Positions 32,417 through 44,066 of a stretch of DNA of 64,000 nt are shown here, in pieces; positions within the stretch are counted from its first letter, which is position 1; every line of letters starts with the position of its first letter. Made by a program: the position numbers and the translations under genes. Origin of the DNA: Daedaleopsis sinensis (taxonomy: Eukaryota > Basidiomycota > Agaricomycetes > Polyporales > Polyporaceae); contig CM066300.1 in NCBI GenBank assembly GCA_033807695.1, positions 3,472,001 to 3,536,000 on the forward strand. The letters run 5' to 3'. Under the pieces are notes generated by a model. The model ran no database searches. It was given only the letters and a program-made list of their open reading frames with translations, and had not been told where the DNA came from.

Positions 32417-32909
32417 CTACCCTTTCCTCCAATACACAAATCGAGCGCAATGGACTCAGCGTACTGCAGAGGCGGGCAGCCCCCAGATAGCACATAGGTC
32501 CTGCAAGTCGTTTGTTGTGTCGGTGCCCGCTGCACTCGCCTGCTGCACCCGCTTCGTACCGCAGTATCCGGTCTCTCAGTTGCTCATGGCGGTCTCACAG
32601 GCCGTCGTACAGTGGGGTCATAGGCGGGGAGGTTGTCCCTCCTTCAGCCAGCACCTTCCGTCTAGGCTGGCGCACGCCCCTCGCTACCCAAATTGCCCCG
32701 GTTGGGTACGAACGCTCGCGCGGCCATGTGGGACTAACTGTCGGGACTCACGATTCCACGGATCCCAGGTTCGCGCGTCCGTCCATTCGTGTCCACATCC
32801 CTGCTGATCCCCTATAGTCCCAGCACTGGGCCCGCACTGGTGGCCGGGGCTAGCGAGCTCTCGAGGTATGCAACCTGTCCATCGCACATATCGTTCCGTG
32901 TTCTTAGCA

Positions 32910-33569
32910 CTATCGCAGTCGCCTCGAGGCCCTTCACATGCATTGCGACCCTGCTCGCGCCATCTACGGCCTCGGTGCGGTGCCACCAGATGCGAGGCGA
33001 TGGGAGTACCTATGCGAGAGTACATATGCCCTCGCCGACCAGAACCAGATCGTTCAGATCTGGTCAGTCGGAACATTGAGGTATTTTCGGACCGAAGCTA
33101 GTAGCAACCCAGCACGTCCAACTACCGACATCGAGATCGACCTCATCAATCCCCAGCACTCTCAAGCGTGCACTCGCGTACTGGAGCAAGTCACCGGAAT
33201 CAAGCTGCGCGCATTCTCGCCGACTTACTTAAAGGCCGTCAGTTACAAACCGTTTGAGGCCGTGGGTATCTTCCTGTCGCCTGCCGAACGTCCGCTTATC
33301 CACTACATACTTCAGGCTCACCGTCAGCTGTACAATGCTACAAGCGGTTTCACTACCCATCGCCGGATGGGGCAGATTCAGCCCGGGGACTCAAGTTCGA
33401 GCTCGGAGACACGGTGCTTCTCGTAAGTCTCGGAGTTCGAGCCGCCGGTCCAGGTAGAGGTCTCCATAGTGGCATGCTCGCGCAGAGCATGAGTCTGATC
33501 AGGCGCGGTCCTCGCGTAGATCCGTTTCTGCTGCGGCTCGCAGAGGTTCCGGAAGGAAATGTGTTCTAA
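32910..33569 (+). CDS. Unknown gene C in the island (3' exons)
   Basis: The best-supported part begins after an acceptor at about 32909 (HYRSRLEALHMHCDPARAIY), runs through RRWEYLCESTYALADQNQIV and LKAVSYKPFEAVGIF to ILQAHH. It then crosses a 53-nt intron (about 33320-33372) into GLKFELGDTVLLVSLGVRA and ends AEVPEGNVF at 33569. Upstream exons between about 32290 and 32900 could not be settled; an ATG at 32293 with a GTATGT donor is one possible start. The family is unknown. As in gene A, the last exon contains a GDxV-type beta-strand segment, which may hint at a shared fold. Confidence 0.45.
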
Positions 33570-34226
33570 GCCACGTCTGTACTGGTTATCACACGAGCTT
33601 AAAGTGTATTGTAGTAGTTCTCGAGCGCCGCAAATGTAAATCCCTAGCTTCCTCGCCATACACACAGTAGTTAAGGTTACCGACCAGTTCATCAATCATG
33701 AGTCAGCTCGCTGACAAGACGTCGCAGAAGTCGTTGCCATATTCGGGTACACCAACTAGTGGTGCGCCTTCCGCCATTAACGTCTAAGTGCCGTGCTAGA
33801 ATACGTCTTTCGGCCACGCCGCTAATAGGGATATGCAGCTCGCACAGGTAGTACCTTCCGGTCGTTAAGCAGCGGGGTGTTAGTATAGTAACCGCTTGCA
33901 ACAGGAGGTCCAACAATACATTCTCATTCCTCACTCCACCGAGTATACTCAACGGGGAGGGCTACAGCGCACAATCTTGCTCCCGTCCTCACTGTACAGC
34001 AAAGCCTTCTTCTATCAACACTACAGTTCTTTCCCTGGGTTGGGTAGGCAGGTATACTCCCGATCCTCGTCGGCAATCCATCGTGTATGCCGTATACGCG
34101 CAATGCCGTCCCGCATGTGTCAGTAAGTCTGTCAGGTGCGCATATTAGTCTGAGACCTGTTGATGTGGTTGCACATGCTGGCCGCCGCCTGCCCGGCTAC
34201 CATAATATAAGGAGCTGACCTTTGAG
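33570..34226. other. Island spacer without recognisable gene
   Basis: Only short frames on both strands. I see no terminal repeats or RNA genes here. Confidence 0.35.
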
Positions 34227-34884
34227 TCACCCCCCGTATCGCTCGAGGATGCCAACTCTCCGAGACCTCCTCAGTCCAGCGTGCACACCAGTGCACTGTC
34301 CTCTCAAATGTCCTCCTCCACGCACTCCTCGTCTCACTTCGTCTTCAGTGAGACATACATCGCTGCTAGCTCCACTAGCACCGTCCCCGTCCCGCAGCCA
34401 GGCGGGGACATTGCAGTCCTCCCCGCGGCACACAGCAGGCAGGAGGGCGAAGTCCCGTATCCTCGCCATCCTTGCGTCCGCCACAGGGTCCAGCGCACGC
34501 AGACGCTGCCGCCATTCAAACTCTCGTTCCCAATGCTTCATGCTCGCGGGGACCCGGAGGACAACTGTCGACACCGAGCTCTTGCGACAGGTGTTTGCGA
34601 TGACTATCAGCGTGGTACGACGGCCGTTTCCTGTCTCCGATTGTCGTATGCTGATGACTCGACCCACTACGTGGGGATCGTAGACGTCCGAGCTCCCAAT
34701 CGGCCCTGATAGGTCGTACGGTTCGACGCTTGCAAGCGCAATGAGACGGACATCCTGCCCTGTGCTGATTCTGGGTCGTTCGAAAGCGTCCTCCAGAGAG
34801 TAAACATGCTCGATGCGATCTGGATCCAGGGGGCTTTTGGACAAAGGCGGGACCTGGGCAGGCGGCGGGGAGTCGCCCGACATG
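34227..34884 (-). CDS. Unknown gene D in the island
   Basis: A single minus-strand frame of 218 residues starts at ATG 34884 (MSGDSPPPAQVPPLSKSP); an upstream in-frame ATG at 34997 would add a Ser/Pro-rich 38 residues. The middle (RISTGQDVRLIALASVEPYD, DPHVVGRVISIRQSETGNG, TLIVIANTCRKSSVSTVVLR) alternates hydrophobic strands and turns like a small beta-barrel. The C-terminal third is Arg/Gly-rich. No family was recognised. It points towards genes A-C and has the same strand as the LINE. Confidence 0.45.
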
Positions 34885-36081
34885 GAGGCAGGATTAGGAG
34901 GGGGGGAAAGGTGAAAGAAGGATGGAGAGGAGGAGCACCAGCGTACTATCAGCACGATTGGGGTGGGGGGGTTGACGATTGTCGCGATAGAGGTCATGGG
35001 TGTCGCCGCAGCTCTTCGTCGAAGCCCTAGTTCCCCAGGACAGCTAGTTATTCAGACGGAGGAAAACGGAGACAGATTGGTGACGGGGATAGTCGGAGCG
35101 GAGCAGGGCAGGGCCGGTCAACGGGCAGGAGGTTCTGAGGCGGGCCAGTCCGCCGGCCACTCATCAGGAGTTCGTGCTACCATAGAACTCGTGGTAATCG
35201 TAGATAGCTCTTCCATCTCATGGTATAAGGGTATCGTGTTTATACATGTGTCGAACTCCTGTTCAGAGGATACCAGCAGGCTGCTCGAGGCAGCTGTTGT
35301 ATTATTTAAAGCGGGGATGCACGCACGTAGAGGGAGGCATACTTGTCGCCCTCCAGGGTATGTGCTCAGTCGTACATCCTCTATCATCTCGCCAGTGGCC
35401 AGAGCTCATTCAGAGCGGCATGCATCGAGTGGTGATTCCAAGCCAGTTCGGTGTCACGTGATCCGCCACGCGCGACGCGACTTGTCACATGCATGACCAG
35501 CGCTCACGGACCAGCGCCAAGCGTACCGCGCAAGTCATGACGTGGCCCAGCAGGGTCCACTCCTTTCTACGCAATGTAGTTTCCGGGGTAGCCTCCACAG
35601 AGGGAGCAGCCATAGGTCGTGCAGACCGTCAGGGTATAACCACACTTTCTGAACCGAAGTTCAAGATCTCCCGAGGGAGGGCAGGGCACACATGGGCCAC
35701 AGATGCCACAAGTATTCCGGCGTCCGAGACGCTTTGTGCCATCGTGCTACACGTCGATAGCCACAGTAGGGTATACAGTCGCACCTTCCTGCGTATTTGC
35801 CATACTGGAGTACTAGTACCGCCAAATCGCTTGTCGCCAGGCAGCTAGGTGCAGCAGACATCTATCACGTTTCGTTCTTCCTATTCCAAGGTTCCCGCTA
35901 GCGATTCAGCTATCCGAGTACACACTTCTCTCATGTAACCAGACTCTCTTGCACTTGTACAGGCCGTAGATTAAACTCCAGTAGGGTCCATGGGGAGACG
36001 ACAGCACACCACACGGCATAACCCTGCTCAAGGGCCGTGGGAGACCTGACCACATGGTGGTAGGAGAGAGAGGAGCTTCCC
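34885..36081. other. Distal island segment up to the right direct repeat
   Basis: G-rich at 34886-34980 (runs of G on the plus strand), otherwise unremarkable. Short frames on both strands match nothing I know. The segment ends at the 15-bp repeat at 36082. Confidence 0.35.
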
Positions 36082-36096
36082 GAGTCTATCTGTCTT
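36082..36096 (+). repeat. 15-bp direct repeat, right copy
   Basis: GAGTCTATCTGTCTT, identical to 18280-18294. It marks the right edge of the proposed 17.8-kb insertion. Confidence 0.65.
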
Positions 36097-36331
36097 GATA
36101 GCATGGACGACCGTGCCTTTTCAAGTGCGCCAAACTGCCAACCACGTAACCACATGAAATTGTTGATCCTAGGCGTCCCTATGTTACAATTGTACACGTC
36201 CAGTTCATTCTGGCAGGTCAGCGAAGTACAGACAAAAGTTAGTATTACGAGAACATGACGGACCATGATCAATTGTATACCCACTAGGTGGCACACGCGT
36301 GGTGGCCGTGAACAGGGCCGCGGCCCACCGC

Positions 36332-37230
36332 TCAGCCTCGAGCGGCCTTGCGCTCAGCCTCGAGGATGGCATCGAACTCTGCCTGCGCTTCGACGCGGGG
36401 GTCCTCGAATTCTAGCGCAGGTTTCTGCACTTGATCTGGGATGCGTTGTCGCTCATGTCGTTGCCGAAGCTCGTCCCAGGAAGAGTGCTTCCCAGAGCCG
36501 CGTGCATTCGCTTCCCGGATGGCATCCCAGACGCTTTGTTGGCGAGCGGATGACTCCTCGCTCGCTACTTCCACGGACCCGGCAGGGTCAGCCGTGTTCC
36601 ATCGGAAGAGGTACGAACAGACCTTTTGTGGGGGTGGGCGCGGCCTCGGTCGAGAATGTTGTGCCATCGGAGGAAGGGTAGGAAACATCGCCGACGAGCT
36701 CCACGCCCGCGCTGAGGACCTCGCCGTTTTCTTCCTTCCGCTTCTGAACATTCTCGAGCATCTTCTTATGGTCCAGCTGGGGAAACAAAGGAGTACGGTT
36801 TCCAAGACGTTCGTTTACGTTTTCAAGGCAGAGGAGGAAGGCCTGGCGATCATCGAGCTGCCGCGAGAAGGCCTGGTGACGGCTAAAGTAATGGAAGAGC
36901 CCAGCGCCATAGCCTGAAACTGCAGAGACGGTGACTACAGTCGTGGGGAAGCGGACTCTGGCCTTGTAGCGGAGGAGAAGGAGGCCCGAGGCTGCTCCCC
37001 AGAGGGCGGTGTGAACGTACTGCGGATGCGTGTAGATTGAGAATTGAGAACTGGGAGAGAGCACAGGACATACTTACTGGCAGGTACCGGTGATAACCGG
37101 GGAGGAAGGAAACAGCGAGGTTGAAGTCGTGCTGCGAGAGGAGACCCGACTCGAGGTCTGGGCGGAGGAGCTGTTCTGTTCTTTGCCTGGAGGTGAAGGT
37201 GCTGTCGAACCAGCTCTTGGCCAGGGACAT
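36332..37230 (-). CDS. Small membrane protein, OCIA-domain-like, probably mitochondrial
   Basis: The start is ATG 37230 (MSLAKSWFDSTFTSRQRTEQ). Exon 1 ends at GYHRYLP. Exon 2 contains a hydrophobic helix (YVHTALWGAASGLLLLRYKA) and a second one (FPTTVVTVSAVSGYGAGLFH), followed by a charged helical stretch with NVNERLG and LDHKKMLENVQKRKEEN. A last exon begins near ESSARQQSVWDAIREANARG and ends with FDAILEAERKAARG at 36332. The pair of short helices followed by a charged tail resembles OCIA-domain proteins of the mitochondrial inner membrane, but the match is by general form only. It is divergent from the RhoGEF gene. Confidence 0.6.
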
Positions 37231-37584
37231 CGTCTCGGATGGAGGAGGGCGCGCCTGGCCTGTTGGAGGGAGAGGGAGAGAGCAGACGCGTCCGGGGTGT
37301 GCGGGATTGAATCGCGTCTAGACACGTGACTGTGTCTAGGCGTAGGAACGTGCACTGGATTGCAGTGGATTGCCCGGATTGGACAGACGGCGGAGGACGC
37401 TGGAGAAGCGCCGAGGACCCGCTCTCGCTGCCGCCTGCGATCCAGGAACTCGAGGGCGTGTTTCTTATTGCCGCTCTCTCCTGCCAGCTTTTCTTTCGAC
37501 GACGTCCTCCAGCTTCCTCTCTCCCCTCTTGCCCTCGTGCGTTCACGTTCATTCGCCGTCTCCCGCTCTCCATCATCCTAGCCC
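37231..37584. promoter_or_regulatory. Divergent promoter, OCIA-like gene and RhoGEF gene
   Basis: About 350 nt between two divergent ATGs. The plus-strand side (37480-37580) is CT-rich, as expected just upstream of a basidiomycete start codon. Frames crossing it match no known protein. Confidence 0.45.
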
Positions 37585-40500
37585 ATGGCTTTCTCCGATG
37601 TCTCGCCAAAACCCCTCCCACCACCGGCAAAGGACGACAAGCTACCATCTCTCCCGCCTCTCGCCTTTGAAGACATCCCCACTCCCCCGCCTCCTCCCAA
37701 GATTGTCCATGACATGGCTGACGAATTGCCTCCCCCACCGCCTCACAAACCGTCGCCCATTGATGTCAATGCCTCTTTAGGTGCGACCGACATGTGTACG
37801 CCTTCCTCCGTCTCCATGTTCTTTAATTGTCGCTGAGCTCACTAACACCGCAACCCTCAGCCCTTGGATCTGCTCCGCTTACCCCCGTCTCCCCTAATGC
37901 AGGCGCGTTGCCTCCCTCTCCATCATCACCAGCAGCCGACGGCAAGGCCAAGAAGGCAAACCCGCTCACCGACCTCATCGACTCGGAGAAGGTCTATGTT
38001 GAATCGCTTACGGGCATCATTCGAGTGCGTTCCTTCTCAATGCCGTAAGTTGTACCAACGAATGAATGACAATGTGCAGAAAGTCGCGGCGGCATGGTCA
38101 CGCTCAAATCTCCCTCCTCAAGAATTGGATATCATGTTCCGATGCATAGAGAGTATATACAAGGCTAACCGTGGATTACTCGCAGTAGGTGCTGCATCAT
38201 TGCAGACCTGTATACCATCTCATCAGTCACCGTAGAAACTCAAAGACATCGGCACAAATCCTAAGGGCCTTGGAGACCTGCTCATGCGATGGGTCAGTGA
38301 TTGAAGTAGATTCCCGTTCTTGTGGAATCCTCACGTCTTCTTCCAGATTGACGATCTGGAGGGCCCGTATACCAACTATTGCATGAAGTATTGCGCTGGA
38401 TTCGACACTTGGGAGCCGGTACAAGCTAATTCACGGGTTCGCACCATACTCGCGATGTTCTCGGCCTCCAATCCTCCTCCACTACCGACCACAGCACCTG
38501 AGCACCCATCGGAACCGCTCATGTGGACGCTTGACGACTTGTTCCTCCTCCCCAAGACGCGTATCAAGTACTACAAGAAGCTATACAATAGGCTGCTCAA
38601 GAGCACAACCCCTGGACGGAGTGATCATCGTATGCTTTCGGGAGCCATAGAGAAGCTCGACAAGCTGCTCGCGACGTTGGACAGCCGGTCCGATATTCGT
38701 GTAGGTGGTTCAAGACCAAAGTCGGAAACTCAGAACCCCATCGAGACGGAGGACGAAGTGGTGATCGATATGCGGACTCGTCAAAGCACTCTGGTACCCC
38801 AACCCCGCCCGCAAGACTCGGCGCCCTCGTCTCCCTCCCAGCGAGCAAGCGACTCCACAAGAGCGAGCGGCAGTCTGTCGAGCAGGTAGATATAATACGA
38901 CTGGCCGATTATCTACTCCCTCACGATTGCGTTGCAGCGGCAGACGTTCAGAGGACACAGCACCGACCACGGACAGTCGAACATCGACCTCGACCTTGTC
39001 AATGCCAATCACAGATCTCGAGAGGAGGCTTTCAACCGAACGCACCTTGGATATTTTCACTATGAAACCGAAGGTATGTCTGTGATACTTCCTCAGCTTC
39101 TTGACGATGTGTTGATGTGACGTTGGCGTCACAGCAAGTCCGTCTGCAAATCGCGCCCCCCAATCTACATTATACCCGAGAGTTGCGCTGCTCTACCCCC
39201 GTAGTGCTTTCCTTTACTCCTCGCTCGACAGGCGTTGAGGTGGTGCAGGAACGCGGGCATGTCTATTTGCTCACCGACCTGATGTTGGTTTGCGAGAAGA
39301 TGTCGCCCAAGGAGAGGGAGGTCGCCGGCCGCGATGGGCCAGATATGTGGCTGTTATACCCGCCTCTGGCAGGCAAACATCTGCGCGTTGCGCCCGTAGA
39401 TGGTAAGATGAACGGCACATCCCTCCTGCAAAGGGCTCACATCATGATATCCGTAGATCTATCGCTTTCGGTCACTATATTACGCAAGGAGACGTTGATT
39501 ATGCGTGCAGACTCCATGGCTTCTAGAGACCGGCTCATTGCGGACTTCGCAGAGTGCATTGAGACTGCGTCTTCGCGTAAGTGCATCTCTGCTCGTGCAT
39601 CGCTCTCAGCTCACTGAGACTCCGGCAGTATTCCCTTCTTCCAAGAATCCGCCGCCACCTGTGCCCGCTTTGCCTTCCATGCCAGGCAATATGCCAAGAA
39701 CACCATCTGTGCCCCTGGATCGAACTCCGGACACGGAAATATCTGCGGAACGCTTTAGTGGTTCCCTGAATCCATCGCGGGCAACGTCGCCCGCAAGTTC
39801 ACAATCCCGGCGATCAAACGACCCATCCGCTCCGTCCTCGCGCGCCAATTCAACTGGCGCTGCCCTCGCTGATGCTGCACTATCCGGCGACATGGGTAGA
39901 CTACATATAAGCCCTCCACCTCCACAATCTTTTGTCGGGCCAGATCAAGGCTTCCCTCCGCGCGCGTCGTCTGCTGCTTCAGGACCTCGCGGTCCGGGGT
40001 TCGGTCCAGGACAGGTTATGCCCCCAGGAGGCTTCGGTCCCGGGCAGATGATGCCGCCTCGTCCTGGACAGTTTGCGCCTGGTCAGGCAATGCCTCCACA
40101 GTCATATGGTCCCGGGCAGATGATGCCATCGAACGGTCATCCAGGACAAGGAGGACCCATGGGCAGACCACCTCCAAGCGCGTTCTCGCCGAACGGTCCT
40201 CCTGGTCCACAGCGCAACCCCAGCTTTGGGCATGGACCGCCACCTCCCGGTCATAATGGTATGCCTCCTTCTCGCCAACCCAGTCTCAACACCGGGCCAC
40301 CCGGGCCTCCTGGAGGACCAGGGTACATGCCCCCCCGCCAACCGAGCATCAATGCTGGCCCACCGCAAATTGGTCAATCATATCAAGGCATGCCTCCCGG
40401 ACCGCCGCAGCATGGTATGGGTCCGGGCATGGGCCGCGGTTTCCCTCCTGGACCACCGCGACCAGGCATGGGACCAGTAGGGCCTGGACCCGCTTACCCC

Positions 40501-41184
40501 CCTCCGCGCCCGCCTTCGGAACCGACGATGGATGGACTCCGGAAGATGCCATCGACCCGATCGTTGGGTGGTCAAGGTCCTCCACAACCGTACATGAACG
40601 GGGTACCCCCGCCGATGCCTGACTACCCTGGTGATTTCCCGCCACCTCAGCCTGGCTATCTACAGCGAAACGGCTCGTCGAGCTCGCTGCCGAACCTCGC
40701 TGCTCCACAACCGCGCACGCTGCTGCCGTCTGCACAAATGAGCATGCGGTCGGTCTCGACGGCTGGCTCGTTCTCGATTGAGGACCCGAGCCCGCCAGGT
40801 TCGCCTGTGGAGGAGACTCGTCGGCATACGGGTCCGGTGACGTCCGTAGTGACCGCGCAGATGAAGTGCAAGGTCTTCCTGAAGCAGCAGCACGCGCAGT
40901 GGAAGTCGCTTGGGAGTGGGCGGCTCAAGCTGTATCGCGAGGACCCCACGAACATAAAGCAGCTCGTGGTCGAGGCCGACGACAAACACAAGACGGTGCT
41001 CATCTCGACGATCGTGCTCACCGATGGCGTCGAGCGTGTGGGGAAGACGGGTGTGGCGATCGAGCTGAGCGACAAGGGCATGCGGACGGGTGTCGTGTAC
41101 ATGCTCCAGCTCCGAAACGAGAAGAGCGCAGCCGGGCTGTTCGACGAGCTCCTGTCTGGCTCGGATCGCGCGAACGGACGGTGA
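37585..41184 (+). CDS. RhoGEF (DH domain) with PH-like and proline-rich regions
   Basis: Begins MAFSDVSPKPLPPPAKDD with a Pro-rich N-terminus. The Dbl-homology domain starts at NPLTDLIDSEKVYVESLTGI, continues through PPQELDIMFRCIESIYKANR, IDDLEGPYTNYCMKYCAGFD and LPKTRIKYYKKLYNRLLKST, over several short introns. After a Ser/Pro linker, a PH-type domain is visible (ERGHVYLLTDLMLVCEKMSP). A long Gly/Pro/Met repeat-like tract (about 39900-40600: PGQMMPP, PPGPPG units) leads to a second PH/RanBD-like fold at the C-terminus (MKCKVFLKQQHAQWKSLGSG). DH domains load GTP onto Rho-family GTPases at sites of polar growth. It lies about 3 kb from RAC1, a plausible substrate. Exon limits in 37.8-39.1 kb are approximate. 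Confidence 0.85.
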
Positions 41185-41572
41185 CGGTGATGGTATACGG
41201 ACTCCTTCAGAAGGCTTCGGCGGACTTGACGAGGCGACGCGGACTCGCATTCATTCGCTTTCGCTTTCACTACAGCACTACCGTTTTCCAGTCTCCTCTT
41301 CAACATCTCTTGCGTCATATCCCACATGTCGTCTCGCTGCTCGCATTACTACGCACTCTTTTCGTCGCCGGGGCCGTCGCCCATGACCGCCTACGCTAAG
41401 CCAATTTCAATCGTTTCGGTTCCGTGCATCCACCGTAATCGTCGCAACACTATCATAGACTCTTCTATTAGCATCTTCTTCTACTTCTCTCTCTTTCCTA
41501 CTCCACATGGCTGTAGCCTTTACTGCTCTTTCGAAATCGATAATGATTGCCACGTTCCATACGCCACAGGCA
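41185..41572. other. Convergent 3' region
   Basis: Between the stops of the plus-strand RhoGEF gene and the minus-strand exonuclease gene. T-rich and CT-rich 3' UTR-like sequence; no gene seen. Confidence 0.45.
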
Positions 41573-43386
41573 TCAGGACGGCCAGTGTAGGTCTGCAGCA
41601 AGTGAGATGTGGTCGCTACCACAGACACCCTTCCTGGGCAGACCCTCTCCGTATGCGTCCTTGTGATGGGGCTTGGCCAGGCGTGAGACTGACACGCTGC
41701 GCCCAGGAGTGTCGAGAACAAAGATGTAATCTGCAAGGTCGCGCCGCTGATGAGCACCTGACGGTCGAGACGGAAACCGCGCCCCCCTCACCTAGCACGG
41801 ACTTCCAGTACTAGCAAGCGCGAAGGTATTTCAGATAAGCCTCGCCGTTGGAAATGCTGCGAACGTCTTACATGTGTGTAGCTCGTGTACGCGGGTTCGA
41901 ACGCCCCTCGGCGGCCGGCAGGTACAGACACCCTGCTCCCGAACGTCAGCCCACCCTCCGAGATGCCCGGAGCCTGCCTCTGCCCGGCGTCGTAAGCACT
42001 GGTCGCCGCCCCAGACTGCCTGAACAGCTGCTCGAGCTCGGCATCTGTCAGGAGGCCGTCGGAGGGCTGTGCGGCGCGCGCGTTGACGATGATCCTGTCG
42101 GGGTCGTTCTCGCCGGCCTCGGCGCCCTCTTCCTCTTCCTCCGCCTTGGCGGCACCGTCGACGGCGATTGAGGGATCGATTGTCGCGTGTACTACGCGTG
42201 ACGCCGCCAAGGACGCCTTCTGGGCGGGCAAGAGCGGGTCGCCGACGAGCAGCGAGTAAGCGGGGTCGTCCGGCTGGAAGTTGAAGTCTGGATAGTCGTT
42301 ACAGATCAGATGGGTTGAACGACCTCGAGAGCAGCTGGAGTCACCTCCAGCGATGATGGCCGGCCAGAGTGTCTCTGCCTCTGTGCCCTCCGAGCGGAAC
42401 TGGACCACCTCACGCAATAAGATCGCGGCTTGTCTGGCGTCCTCAGTTAAGAGTCCAAAGTAGAGGACGAGAAGCATACCTTGCACGCTCGTAAGCATAC
42501 CTGTGAACCAATGATCCTGCTTCAGCAAGCTCCTGTAGAACATCGAACGTCGACGATCACTCACGCCGGGTGCCAGAACAAGTGTGTCGTGGCGACGATG
42601 ACGCCGTCGTTCGTCGCATCGGGCCCGACTCTGCGCAGAGCGACGAGCGAGCCGATGTTCTTCGTGCGGAAGCTGGACCCGCGCCGCGCCCTCTCGGAGC
42701 CGCCGTCAGGCCGGGCGTCCTGGTCGTCGTACGTGACGACCTTCTGACGGACGCACTCGAACGCGTCCTTCCGGAACGCGACGAGGCAGCCGTGCTTCTT
42801 GCGCGGGCCGGCGGCGTACACCCAGGCGTAGTTCGCCTTCTCGAGTTCCGGGAAGAGCTTCTCCGTCCGGTCGACTTCCTGCAGGGGGATCGGCTTGCGT
42901 CAGCGCACGCTGTCTGCGGTCTGCGGGGCTGCGACGAGGGATGATCCGGACCTGCATGCAGCATATGGCGGCATTGTGCGAGACGATCTCGCGGTAGAGC
43001 ATATGCTCACGCTGGCCCGCTTTCAGGCAGTCGCTGGTAGGGAACAGCTCTCGTCCTGCGGTGTAGTCGCTCAGCGACTGCTTCGGTGGCACCAGAGATT
43101 GGTGCCAACCATCGCATTGAAGCACTCACGAACGAGGGTCTGAGCTAACAACTACCGGAAGTGATCAGTCCAGTTCTACACGCAGCAAAGGAGCACTTAC
43201 ATTCCACGTCATAACTCTGACCGTCTGGCTTGCAGGCGAGACATCAACCCACTCGCGAGGCAAGATGTGACCTCGCTCATCTTCTAGTACGGACTCTTGT
43301 GTCTTTTGTGAGGCAGCCAATTTCTTCAATCTCCGTTCCTGAGCCTTGGCAAGATCTTCCGCTGTAGGCTGGTACTTTCTGGACAT
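41573..43386 (-). CDS. Endonuclease/exonuclease/phosphatase family RNase (Ngl2/CCR4-like)
   Basis: The start is ATG 43386 (MSRKYQPTAEDLAKAQERRL). The EEP fold begins at VRVMTWN, continues across a small exon as LLAQTLVRRELF, then HNAAICCMQ. Further exons read RTEKLFPELEKANYAWVYAA and VATTHLFWHPA. The catalytic Asp/Asn appear in DFNFQPDDPAYSLL and the terminal Asp-His in GVCGSDHISLAADLHWP at 41573. A Glu-rich insert (AKAEEEEEGAEAGEND) interrupts the C-terminal half. Family members deadenylate or trim RNA 3' ends; Ngl2 trims 5.8S rRNA. Which branch this is cannot be settled here. The frame continues upstream to 43518 but without an ATG. Confidence 0.85.
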
Positions 43387-44066
43387 TATCTGCAAATCCC
43401 TCGCGGGAGCGTTGTGGAAGGTGGGCCTGGGTGTGTTTATGCGTGGCCACCTCGGAGATGTAAGAGGGGACACGTTATGACGCCACAAGGTGTAAATCCT
43501 CCGAGCGATAGAAGCCACTGTATACGATCTAGAAATCTAGAAGAGACCCTCGATAGCCTCGAGTTAGGGAGAATGCAGTCGGTAGCTGAATGAACTAAAG
43601 TTGAACAAACAACAGAACGACTTCGCCACAACCAGCCTCTGGAGAGGATCACATGACGTCAGAAGCCAGGTCGTTCGAGACAGAGTCTGCGTTTCCGAGG
43701 TAACAACACTGCACACAGGCCTTGCATAGAGCATATGTACATGACACGGAGGCGCGAGATGGTCTCAGGCTGCATGCATCGGGCCCTACACAGATGCAAT
43801 ATGATATCTCATGGACAGTAGCTAGAAAAGAAACACCTGACAACGCGTGTAGACGTGAACGACCAAAGGGGCGGCCAGAGCCAAGTCCCGGACGTAAATT
43901 AGAAGTCGGACGGCAGCTGCCACTTGCTCGCAAGACACGGAAGCGGATGAGGGCGCGGCGGAACGAACGAACGGGACATACAAGTCGTAAATGGTTGCAA
44001 GATCGTAAATGGTATGATGATAGTCGTACTGGCAAGTCATGATTGAGGCGGTTCCCCGTGCTGGTC
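43387..44066. other. Intergenic region between exonuclease and RAC1 genes
   Basis: Upstream region of the exonuclease gene and 3' region of the RAC1 gene. No coding signal found beyond short frames. Confidence 0.4.

Noticed and set aside
43387..43518. Arg-rich N-terminal extension of the exonuclease as a mitochondrial presequence
   Set aside because: The upstream frame begins with GTG and contains no ATG before 43386.
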